From Treponema sp. (lineage in GTDB: Bacteria > Spirochaetota > Spirochaetia > Treponematales > Treponemataceae): a stretch of 64,000 nt of DNA. The notes under the pieces were generated by a model. It searched no databases. It had not been told where the DNA came from and saw nothing but the letters and a program-made list of their open reading frames with translations. This document shows positions 53,550 through 62,333 of the stretch, one piece after another. How positions within the stretch are numbered: the first letter of the stretch is position 1; every line of letters begins with the position of its first letter. The stretch lies in NCBI GenBank assembly GCA_017619795.1, contig JAFZRP010000065.1, positions 1 through 64,000 of the forward strand. The letters run 5' to 3'. The position numbers were made by a program, and so were the translations under genes.

Positions 53550-54413
53550 ATGAAAAAACTCCTGCCAGTCTGCCTGCTTTTACAAGGCCTTTTTTTACTA
53601 AGCTTTGTTTCATGTACCAAAAAGGCAGGAAATCAAGCTGCTAATCAATATCCGCAAAGAATTGTTGCACTTTCTCCTTCTGCCGGCGAAATACTGTTTG
53701 CTGTTGGAGCAGAAGACCAGATTGCAGCCGTAAGCGAATTTACAGATTATCCTCCGGAAGCTGCATCAAAACCTGTAGTTGGTGGCTTTGACGGCAAGAC
53801 TTTAAGCATGGAAAGTATTCTTGGATTCAAGCCAGATTTTCTTTACCTTACAGACGGCATGCACAACTTTTTAATAGAGCAGCTGGATGCTTACGGCATA
53901 AAGTATTACCTTTCCAAAGGTGATTCGATTAAGGCTGTAATGCAGGAGATTCAGGATATTGGTATGCTCACCGGACACGCAGAAAAAGCAGTTGATATTG
54001 TTCAAGATATGACAAAAAAAATCGACGGTGTAAAAAATGCTTCTTCATCTTCAACGTCAACTTTATCTCGCCCGCTTTATTACGAAGTCTGGAATGCTCC
54101 TTTTATGACAGCCGGTGCCCGCTCCTTTATAAACGACATAATTTCTACAAGTGGCACTGCAAATATTTTTGGTGATGTAGATGAAGCCTACCCTATTGTT
54201 AGCGAAGAAACCATAATCGCCCGTCAGCCTGAATATATTTTAATTCCTGCAAGCTGCGGCATTACAGTTGAAGCAGTTAAAACACGAAACGGCTGGTCTG
54301 ACATTCCGGCGGTAAAAAACAACAAGGTATTTTTAATAGATGATAATATTTACACCCGCCCTGGACCAAGGGTTGCAGATGTAGTTGTAGAATTGAACGC
54401 TCTTTTGAAGTAG
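53550..54413 (+). CDS. BtuF/FecB-type substrate-binding lipoprotein
   Basis: 287 residues. A lipobox ends the signal (LFLLSFVSCTKK). The class III periplasmic-binding fold is recognisable by RIVALSPSAGEILFAVGA, the helix-linked lobes, and ESILGFKPDFLYLTDG. This family delivers cobalamin, haem or ferric chelates to FecCD-type permeases. A vitamin B12 role is suggested by the nearby MetH-activation-domain protein, not by any residue I can name. Nine bases before the permease gene. Confidence 0.88.
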   Translation: MKKLLPVCLLLQGLFLLSFVSCTKKAGNQAANQYPQRIVALSPSAGEILFAVGAEDQIAAVSEFTDYPPEAASKPVVGGFDGKTLSMESILGFKPDFLYLTDGMHNFLIEQLDAYGIKYYLSKGDSIKAVMQEIQDIGMLTGHAEKAVDIVQDMTKKIDGVKNASSSSTSTLSRPLYYEVWNAPFMTAGARSFINDIISTSGTANIFGDVDEAYPIVSEETIIARQPEYILIPASCGITVEAVKTRNGWSDIPAVKNNKVFLIDDNIYTRPGPRVADVVVELNALLK

Positions 54414-54422
54414 AATTACATA

Positions 54423-55469
54423 ATGGAAAAGAGGCTTCAAGACCATATAAAAATACCATTAGTTGCAATTCTCTCAATTATCATTCTTGTTGCAAGCTTT
54501 TTTATTGCACTTTGCTTTGGCGCAGAAAAAGTAAGCTTTTCCAGCGAAGACAGATTCGCCCAAATCATTATCTGGCAGCTACGTCTTCCGCGCGCACTTT
54601 TAGTTTTATTAACGGGCATTCTTCTTGGTGGCAGCGGTGCAGTCTTCCAGCTCTTTTTCAGAAATCCCCTTGCGGAACCTGGAATTATGGGCATTTCATC
54701 CGGCGCAACCTTAGGAGCCGTTACCGCAAGCTCCATCATTGCGGCAAAATCTGTCGCAGTTACAGCCACAACTTTATCAATATCGCAAGCTCTTTCAAAA
54801 GGTATTTTTGCCTTTATCTCGCCGGTTAATTTCTGTGCCTTTGCCGGTGCGCTTCTTGCAGGCTTTTTAGTAACTGCCCTTGCCTTTACCCGTTCCGGTA
54901 AAAACTCTTCCATAATGCTTTTGCTCTGCGGAACCGCCCTCGGCACCCTTTATTCATCAATTTCTTCTATTATAATTCTTTCGAGCAACAAAGAACTTCA
55001 TTCAATTTACACCTGGATCTTAGGCAGTTTCAACGGCCGTGGTTGGAAAGAACTCATTTTTATTTCTCCAGCTGCCCTAATCTCAATCATCATAATGATA
55101 GTGATTTCCCAGCCTCTGGACCTGCTTAGCTGTGGCGAAAAAACTGCCAGTTCTCTTGGTGTTCAGGTAGATAAACTTCGTATACTTGTATTGATTTGCG
55201 GTGCGCTTGCCGTAAGTGCTGCAGTCTGCGCCGGCGGAACAATCGGATTTGTTGGACTTATTGCACCTCACGTTGTTCGAAAAATAACCGGTCCAAAAAG
55301 TAAAACCCTAATTCCGTTCAGCATGCTTTTTGGTGCAATCCTTCTGCTGCTTTCGGATACGGTTGCACGAACTGTTATAGCTCCAATTGAATTGCCAGCC
55401 GGAGTAATTACGTCTATTTTGGGAGTTCCGTTCTTTATCAGTTTGATAATGAGTCCAAGAAAAAATTAG
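54423..55469 (+). CDS. FecCD/BtuC-type ABC permease
   Basis: 348 residues with about ten membrane helices. Family signatures: WQLRLPRALLVLLTGILLGG near the N-terminus, FFRNPLAEPGIMGISSGA, and GTIGFVGLIAPHVVRKITG. It would form the homodimeric channel of a cobalamin or ferric-chelate importer with the preceding lipoprotein. The usual ATPase gene (BtuD/FecE) is missing here: the next gene runs on the opposite strand and overlaps by four bases, so the ATPase must be elsewhere or shared. Confidence 0.93.
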   Translation: MEKRLQDHIKIPLVAILSIIILVASFFIALCFGAEKVSFSSEDRFAQIIIWQLRLPRALLVLLTGILLGGSGAVFQLFFRNPLAEPGIMGISSGATLGAVTASSIIAAKSVAVTATTLSISQALSKGIFAFISPVNFCAFAGALLAGFLVTALAFTRSGKNSSIMLLLCGTALGTLYSSISSIIILSSNKELHSIYTWILGSFNGRGWKELIFISPAALISIIIMIVISQPLDLLSCGEKTASSLGVQVDKLRILVLICGALAVSAAVCAGGTIGFVGLIAPHVVRKITGPKSKTLIPFSMLFGAILLLLSDTVARTVIAPIELPAGVITSILGVPFFISLIMSPRKN

Positions 55470-56305
55470 TTTCTATTTGATCCTTTTACATCTGTATTTT
55501 TCAAAGCTTCAAGCACTTTATCAAGAGGAGCACCCATATCTGCAGCGGCTGTTTCTGGTGTAGCTTTATATTTTTTTACAAGAGTGATTGCATCTTCAAC
55601 TGCTTTCTGCTGCTCTCCAGCTTCTTTACCATCTCTATATGCGTAATTCTGCATTCTTTCTAATGTCATATACTGCATCCTCCATTGCATGTTGTGCTTG
55701 GCATCTTTAACATAATCTTCAAGCTTAGATGTATAATTGCTACAAGCATTATTTGAAACAAGGAAATCGAAGAAGCTTTTCACATCCTCATCATCAATCA
55801 TTTTAGCACAAGTCGGCGCAATAAAAAAGTGTTTGTAATCACGGTCATTAAGCTTTGTCTTTTTATCTTCCTGGCAGATATTCTCAAATGTATACACAGG
55901 CAGATTTTGCTCAAATATATCTTCCATACAAATAAATATAACGTGAGTTTCCGGCAAATCCTTATAAAGCTGTCCTGACTTTAAAGAATCAAGTGTCATA
56001 ATAGCCGCATAATAACGAGAACGTTCTGGAAGCTCAGTTGTATTTATCATTTGAATCTCAATATCATACAGGCGCCCAATATCTTTTACATAGACATCAA
56101 GGCGGACACCTTTAGCATCGCGGTCAAGGTCTATTACCTCCTCGTTATGCATCTCCATCTTTTCAATCTTCACATTGAGAAGCATCTCAATTAGTTTCTG
56201 GCATTCTTCCGGATGATTCCGCATTACCTTGTAAAAGATAAAATTGTCTGCAAGCGTTGCCCGTTCCCATTTCTGACTAGGTGTAAGATTTGTTTCATTT
56301 TTCAT
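55466..56305 (-). CDS. Rpn-family PD-(D/E)XK nuclease / transposase-like protein
   Basis: 279 residues. The PD-(D/E)XK core is visible as RLDVYVKD, then GRLYDIEIQM (the ExQ variant), followed by RSRYYAAIMTLDSLKSGQLY, the usual Rpn/YhgA-like block, and HVIFICMEDIF. A C-terminal helical part (about 235-270) may act in DNA contact. Members promote recombination or act as mobile-element or phage-interference genes and are abundant in treponemes. GGGAG precedes the ATG. It marks the start of the accessory end of the window. Confidence 0.88.
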   Translation of the reverse strand: MKNETNLTPSQKWERATLADNFIFYKVMRNHPEECQKLIEMLLNVKIEKMEMHNEEVIDLDRDAKGVRLDVYVKDIGRLYDIEIQMINTTELPERSRYYAAIMTLDSLKSGQLYKDLPETHVIFICMEDIFEQNLPVYTFENICQEDKKTKLNDRDYKHFFIAPTCAKMIDDEDVKSFFDFLVSNNACSNYTSKLEDYVKDAKHNMQWRMQYMTLERMQNYAYRDGKEAGEQQKAVEDAITLVKKYKATPETAAADMGAPLDKVLEALKNTDVKGSNRN

Positions 56306-56401
56306 ATATAAACTCCCTATAAAGTTTTTTCGTACACCTATTAATAGTCAAAACTTGAAGAAAACAGGAAGTTTTTTGGAGGAAAATTAAAAAAATAACA
56401 T

Positions 56402-56716
56402 TTATTTATTCAAAGTCCTCTGCACCAGAAGACTTACAGTTTCTAAATCATAATTGTTAAGCTTTTGGATATTTGAAAACAATTGATTCATCTGCGGAGT
56501 TAGATTTTCATTTTTGGCATTCTTTCCGGTAACAAGATATTCCACAGAAACATTGAGAACCTTTGCAATTCGGACAGCAACATCAGCACTAGGAACACTG
56601 TTATTTGAAATACCTAGAGATATTCCGCTCACAGCAAATCCAGCTCTTTTCGCAAGATCTTTTCTACTGATATTTTGATATTCCAATTCATTTTCAACAT
56701 TCTTCCAAAAAGACAT
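56402..56716 (-). CDS. XRE-family helix-turn-helix regulator
   Basis: 104 residues. The HTH (about 14-65) reads SRKDLAKRAGFAVSGISLGI, ending in NVSVEYLVTGK, typical of phage-type Cro/C1 regulators. A short C-terminal helical tail may dimerise. It is divergent from the giant InlB-repeat lipoprotein gene, whose promoter lies between them, so it could control that gene or itself. No clear ribosome-binding site. Confidence 0.82.
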   Translation of the reverse strand: MSFWKNVENELEYQNISRKDLAKRAGFAVSGISLGISNNSVPSADVAVRIAKVLNVSVEYLVTGKNAKNENLTPQMNQLFSNIQKLNNYDLETVSLLVQRTLNK

Positions 56717-56766
56717 AGCTTACTTTATTAAAATCTTAAACATAATTCATCAAATATTTTAATTTC

Positions 56767-56795
56767 TTGACAATTATAAGGGCGCAAGTTAATAT
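56767..56795 (+). promoter_or_regulatory. promoter of the InlB-repeat lipoprotein gene
   Basis: Consensus TTGACA (56767-56772), 17-nt spacer, TAATAT (56790-56795, four of six), about 65 bases before the ATG. Confidence 0.6.
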
Positions 56796-56859
56796 TTTAA
56801 ATTATTACCACATAATTTTTTAGCAGACTAAATCCAATCATAGTTTTTGAGGTGTGATT

Positions 56860-59800
56860 ATGAAAAAGACTATCCTATTTGGAAAATTATTACTTGCAGT
56901 ATTATTCATATCAAGTCTTTTAGGTTGTCCTTCACAGACAGAAAATGTACAAGATACTGTTTTAGAATCTATATATATCAGTAAAAATCCAGATAAAGTT
57001 GATTATGAGTATAATTCAGCCCTTGATCTAACCGGTCTTGTTATAAAGGCGAAGTACAGCGATGGTTCTGAAAAAGCTATAGATGGCTGGACTTCTAATC
57101 CTAAGCCGTGGACTAAGTTGATAACTTCTGGAACTGTTACAGTTACAATCTTTTATGAAGGAAAAACCACCAGTTTCACAATTACGGTTGGACAGAAGCC
57201 TGTTCAGAAAACTCTTTCATCTATATATATCAGTAAACAGGCGGACAGACTTTATTACGACTATAATTCCCTGCTTGATCTTACTGGCCTTGAAATAAAG
57301 GGCAAATACAGCGACAACACCGAAGAAGAACTGGAAGGATGGACTTCAGAGCCAAAAGCCTGTTCAAGCCTTACAACTTCGGGTTCAGTTAAAGTAACAA
57401 TTACTTACGAAAGAAAAACTACCAGCTTTACAATCACCGTGGCAGAGAAACCTGTAATTACTTCGAATGAATTTTTCTGGGGTACCTGGGTACGAATGGA
57501 TAACGGAAAAGAATATGAGGTTCTGGAAACTAACGTAGTACAGGGCAGTAACAGTTACAATGTAACAGATTCTGACAGCACAACTCTTACGGTTAGTTCA
57601 CTTGGAACCTTTACAAAAGAATCTGATGGTGTAATTGTCTGTAATAATATTCCATACTACAGAAAAGGTGGTTCAAACCTTGAATACTCGCTCAAGCTTG
57701 TCGGCTTTACAACAAATGGAAGGGCCGCTGGAACTGCAATGAGCGGAATTAAAGGAAAAGGTATATCTTCTAAGTATACAAACTTTGAAAGTGAAGGTGA
57801 AAGCAACTCAAACGGAGAAATAAAGCTTAAAGCTCCAACTGCAAACGATACGCAGACTGTAGAAATCTCAAACGGTAATGACTTAGTCGTAATTCCTGGC
57901 CTTAAAATCAATAACTCAGGCGACTATATGGGTACTGTAGCTCTCGTTGGTAAAAATGATTATAATCTCAAAATTACAGGAACAATCAGCGACGACCAGA
58001 AAGATAACGGTTATTTATTCGGAAATAACGCAAAGAATTACAATATGGTGCTTACAATTACTAACATCAGCGAAAATAAGTGTTCTACATCTGGCTGTTC
58101 AATTGAATCTGAAGACAGTAATCTTGTGCTCAGTTCGGAAACTAACTTAAAGGGCTTTACAATCTCTACATTAGCAGGTAATGCAACAAAAACAATAAAT
58201 ATTTCACTATCATACGGAGAAATAACAAAGCCTTACGTAGACACAGGTATAACCGTGACAATAAAGAATCCTTTTACTGAACAGGAATGGAAGGACTATA
58301 TTCCGCTCAGATTCTTTAAAGGAACTATTCCTATTACAATTGCGGCAAAGAATCCGGAAAATAATAATAACGCTGCTTTGAACGGCTTTGTAATTTACCC
58401 GGACGGAAACAACCAGTTCTTTGCAATTAAAAACAATTCATGTTCTGCTGTTTTTGTACCAACCTTTGGTTCTTCCAAGCCTTATATGCTTGTATTCAGC
58501 GGTGCTACGGTTACTTCCCAGTTAGATGACAGTACCGAAATGTATTATACGGTAGAACCTGCTTCACTTAATCCAAGAACAGTAGTTACTGACGGTGATT
58601 TAGATGTTATACTGCCATACATTACATTTGGTGGAGATAATCATTCTGAAACTACTGCATATCCGGTTACACAAGGCTTTGAATCTTATCTGAGAGAAGG
58701 TGAAATTGATTACTATAGAATTACCGTAGACAGTAAAGAGTTTTATGCCCCTGACACAAACAAACGATTTGCTTGTATCACATATTCTTCTGAATACGAT
58801 AAGGTTCCTTCAAGCTTCATGATAGCAGAAGATTCTATTCTTTCTGAAGAAAATCTTCCTATTCTAGAACAAAAAGGAATGACATTTCTTGGTTGGTATA
58901 CGGATGATACAAAAGTTGAAAGTGGAAAGTATACAGTCCATAACAATATAACTCTAACAGCAAGATGGAAGTATACGAATTATTTAATAAATTATGAACT
59001 CTCTGGTGGAATAAATGCCTCATCAAATCCAACTTCCTATACAATACAGGATGAAACAATTATTCTCTTAGAGCCAGAAAAAACTGGCTATAAATTTAAT
59101 GGATGGTATCTTACAGATAAGTATACAGGAGAGGCTGTAATACAGATTGAGAAAGGATCTTCTGAGGACAAAAAGTTTTATGCAAAATGGATTCCTATTA
59201 ATTATTCCATAAACTACATATTAAAGAATAACGAAGACGAAGCTATTGTTGCAACAATAAATGGAGATAATCCAAAATTTTATACAATAGAACAATCTAT
59301 AATATTAGAAGACGCATATCGTGAAGGCTATTATTTTAAAGGTTGGTATAACAACTCCTCATTAAGTGGAAATAGAATTACAGAAATACCATCCGGTTCT
59401 ACTGGAAATATTACATTATATCCAAAATGGGAACTTGAAATTTATGATATCGACTATATTTTGAATGGAGGAACAAACCATTCAGAAAATCCATCGTCGT
59501 ATACAATAGAGAGTAAACTTATTAAATTAGAGATTCCAACACGAACAGGCTATGATTTTAATGGCTGGTTTTCAACAGAAACAATGAATGAAAATGTTAT
59601 AAATACCGTTGGTGGCGGTTCTAAAGGGAAAATTACTCTTTATGCAAAATGGACTCCAATTACCTATAAAATAACTTATGAACTAAACGGAGCAATTAAT
59701 TCAACTTCTAATCCTATAAGTTATACAATAGAAACCGAAACAATAACTCTCGAAAACCCAGAAAAAGAAGGATATAAATTTCTTGGATGGTATGAAAATC

Positions 59801-62247
59801 CATCATTTACAAAAACAAAGCTATATAAAATTACAAAAGGCTCATGCGAAGACAAAACCTTTTATGCAAAATGGGAATGCTTACCTTACACAATCAGTTA
59901 TGAGCTTAATGGAGGAAATAATTCCTCAGATAATCCCACGAATTACAACATCGAGTCTACCATAATACTCAAGGCTCCTCTGAAGCTCGGCTTTGTATTT
60001 GAAGGTTGGTATTTAGATTCATCCTTCACTAGTGAAAAGCAAAGTAGAATAAATAAAGGTTCTATTGGAAACATAACTCTTTATGCAAAATGGAATATCA
60101 TATCATATAACATCACATATGTTTTAAATGGAGGCGCTAACGGGCAAGTTGATGAAGCTATAAATAGTGAAAATAATCCATCCATATACACGATAGAAGA
60201 TAGCATAACTTTGGAAAGCGCATCACGTGATGGATTTGTATTTGGCGGCTGGTATTATAACAACTCTTTCAACGGAAATAATATAAAGAATATTTCATCT
60301 GGAAAAACAGGAGATATTATTCTGTATGCTCGTTGGTTAAAAAAGTGTACTGTTACATATATTTCAGAACATGGAACCGTTCCTTCTTCTATATTAATTA
60401 CAGAAACAAACAAAATATATGAAGATGCATTACCAATACTAGAATGTGAAGGCTATATTTTCGATGGATGGTACTGTAATGAAATTCATGTTTATGCAGA
60501 GAAATATGTTGTAACAGATAATATAACACTTACAGCAAAGTGGTTATTACAACGGTATACAGTTTCGTATAATCTTAATGGAGGAACTAATAGTGCTCTT
60601 AACCCATCTGGGTATACAATAGAAAGTAGTTCAATAAACTTAGAAGCCCCCATACGGACACATTATGATTTTAAGGGATGGTATAAGACTGAAGATTTTA
60701 GTGACAATTCTGTAACTGAAATCGGAAATGGAATAAAGGGAAATCTTGTACTTTACGCAAAATGGAGTCCGTCTAATTATACAATAACTTATGAACTTAA
60801 CGGCGGAAATAATTCTGATGGAATTTCTTTGTCATACACGATTGAAAGCGACACAATTACTCTTCCTATTCCAGAAAAAGACGACTACGTTTTTAGAGGA
60901 TGGTTTGAGAATTTTGATTTTAGTGGAACAGAAAAAACTGCAATTGAAAAGGGCTCTTCTGGCAACAAGAAATATTACGCAAAATGGATTAAAAAGTGTG
61001 TGATAACAATTGTTTCTGAACATGGAAATCCGCCTAACACAATTTCAGTTGGAGAAAGAGATATAATTGAAGTTGCCGGTCTCATATGTCCGTATGTAAA
61101 AGGCTGGAGATTTGAGGGGTGGTATACAAATGAGAATTATACAGCTGAAAGTAAAGTTGTAATCAGTTGTATTGCTACCGAAAATCTTGTTCTTTATGCT
61201 AAATGGGAAAAATATGATGGACCAATGCTTACAGAAACAATAATATCATTACCAAAAAATACAACTGGAACTACAGGTACAAGCTGGAAATATGTTTTAT
61301 TCGGTGATTGGCCACAAACAATAAAAGATGATGAAGTTATAATAGATGAGAACAAAACTTATGAACAAGGCTGTTTTACTTATTACAAAGGAAACGATGG
61401 TTCTTGGTATGTAAAGTGTATTGAAAATGGAAACGAATCATGTACCTACAGCAATGGAACTGTTGTTTCAAATTCAGATTCAAACAGCATTCAATATTTC
61501 AAGGTTGAACCTATAAAATGGAGAGTATTATCTACCGACTATAACAATACAGGAAAAGCTCTACTTTTATCTGAAACTATTCTAGCAGCTCATATTCCAT
61601 ATTATGTAAACAATTATGCAAGAACTCTTGCATGGGATTCTATTGCAGTATGTAACTACAAACATTCAACAATACGTGCTTATTTGAATGGACTTTCTTA
61701 TTGGGTTAAACAGACAAGTGTTGTAGACATAAAAGATAATGGTTATAACCCAGATTTATTGTATGATAGTACTTTCCTAGACAAAGGATTTCTTCAATCT
61801 GCATTCTCTACAAAAGCACAAAACATCATTACAACAACAACTATTGATAATAGTGCTTCTAGCACCACTGATAACGAAGAAAACTTAACCCAAGCACATT
61901 ATTCGAAAATATCTGAAAATACAAAGGATAAAATATTTCTACTGAGTGAAAGAGAAATTACAATGCATGAATATGGTTTTAGTTCATACAATTCATCTGA
62001 CGAAAATAATGGTCGAATCAAAATTGCCACAGATTTTGCTAAAGCAAATGGAGCCATTGCAATTTCAGATATTGGATATGGTTTTCAATGGTGGTTGCGT
62101 TCACCACATGAAATTAACACTCCTGCACAACCTATTTATGGTCAATACGTTCATTACGTTACTGAAAATGGTAAAGCAGATAATGGAGCCCAAGCTTCTA
62201 TTTCAATAATAGGAGTAGTTCCGGCATTGTCAATCTCACTTGAATAA
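56860..62247 (+). CDS. giant InlB-repeat lipoprotein with DUF6273 domain
   Basis: 1,795 residues from the ATG at 56860 (GAGGTG six bases upstream; a GTG two codons earlier is part of the ribosome-binding site). The lipobox is ISSLLGC. Two tandem Ig-like units (about 33-190) share SIYISK, LDLTGL and WTS. A unique beta-rich region reaches about 620. Then eleven InlB B-repeats, each with a GWY/GWF core and ending YAKW or similar. From about 1470 a DUF6273 domain follows with ILLSE-like strands and the WWLRSP motif. Likely a cell-surface binding protein. Visibly more AT-rich than the first 55 kb. Confidence 0.82.
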   Translation: MKKTILFGKLLLAVLFISSLLGCPSQTENVQDTVLESIYISKNPDKVDYEYNSALDLTGLVIKAKYSDGSEKAIDGWTSNPKPWTKLITSGTVTVTIFYEGKTTSFTITVGQKPVQKTLSSIYISKQADRLYYDYNSLLDLTGLEIKGKYSDNTEEELEGWTSEPKACSSLTTSGSVKVTITYERKTTSFTITVAEKPVITSNEFFWGTWVRMDNGKEYEVLETNVVQGSNSYNVTDSDSTTLTVSSLGTFTKESDGVIVCNNIPYYRKGGSNLEYSLKLVGFTTNGRAAGTAMSGIKGKGISSKYTNFESEGESNSNGEIKLKAPTANDTQTVEISNGNDLVVIPGLKINNSGDYMGTVALVGKNDYNLKITGTISDDQKDNGYLFGNNAKNYNMVLTITNISENKCSTSGCSIESEDSNLVLSSETNLKGFTISTLAGNATKTINISLSYGEITKPYVDTGITVTIKNPFTEQEWKDYIPLRFFKGTIPITIAAKNPENNNNAALNGFVIYPDGNNQFFAIKNNSCSAVFVPTFGSSKPYMLVFSGATVTSQLDDSTEMYYTVEPASLNPRTVVTDGDLDVILPYITFGGDNHSETTAYPVTQGFESYLREGEIDYYRITVDSKEFYAPDTNKRFACITYSSEYDKVPSSFMIAEDSILSEENLPILEQKGMTFLGWYTDDTKVESGKYTVHNNITLTARWKYTNYLINYELSGGINASSNPTSYTIQDETIILLEPEKTGYKFNGWYLTDKYTGEAVIQIEKGSSEDKKFYAKWIPINYSINYILKNNEDEAIVATINGDNPKFYTIEQSIILEDAYREGYYFKGWYNNSSLSGNRITEIPSGSTGNITLYPKWELEIYDIDYILNGGTNHSENPSSYTIESKLIKLEIPTRTGYDFNGWFSTETMNENVINTVGGGSKGKITLYAKWTPITYKITYELNGAINSTSNPISYTIETETITLENPEKEGYKFLGWYENPSFTKTKLYKITKGSCEDKTFYAKWECLPYTISYELNGGNNSSDNPTNYNIESTIILKAPLKLGFVFEGWYLDSSFTSEKQSRINKGSIGNITLYAKWNIISYNITYVLNGGANGQVDEAINSENNPSIYTIEDSITLESASRDGFVFGGWYYNNSFNGNNIKNISSGKTGDIILYARWLKKCTVTYISEHGTVPSSILITETNKIYEDALPILECEGYIFDGWYCNEIHVYAEKYVVTDNITLTAKWLLQRYTVSYNLNGGTNSALNPSGYTIESSSINLEAPIRTHYDFKGWYKTEDFSDNSVTEIGNGIKGNLVLYAKWSPSNYTITYELNGGNNSDGISLSYTIESDTITLPIPEKDDYVFRGWFENFDFSGTEKTAIEKGSSGNKKYYAKWIKKCVITIVSEHGNPPNTISVGERDIIEVAGLICPYVKGWRFEGWYTNENYTAESKVVISCIATENLVLYAKWEKYDGPMLTETIISLPKNTTGTTGTSWKYVLFGDWPQTIKDDEVIIDENKTYEQGCFTYYKGNDGSWYVKCIENGNESCTYSNGTVVSNSDSNSIQYFKVEPIKWRVLSTDYNNTGKALLLSETILAAHIPYYVNNYARTLAWDSIAVCNYKHSTIRAYLNGLSYWVKQTSVVDIKDNGYNPDLLYDSTFLDKGFLQSAFSTKAQNIITTTTIDNSASSTTDNEENLTQAHYSKISENTKDKIFLLSEREITMHEYGFSSYNSSDENNGRIKIATDFAKANGAIAISDIGYGFQWWLRSPHEINTPAQPIYGQYVHYVTENGKADNGAQASISIIGVVPALSISLE

Positions 62248-62333
62248 ATATTTTACACACGTAATCAAAGTTTACGAAAGCAGAGGCTTTTTGATAAATC
62301 ATTCTATAATATAAAATAAGGATAATTTATAAA

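Noticed and set aside
58840-61210. Regular repeats as a CRISPR or tandem DNA array
   Set aside because: The periodicity is coding (InlB B-repeats); DNA copies are diverged and lie within one intact reading frame.
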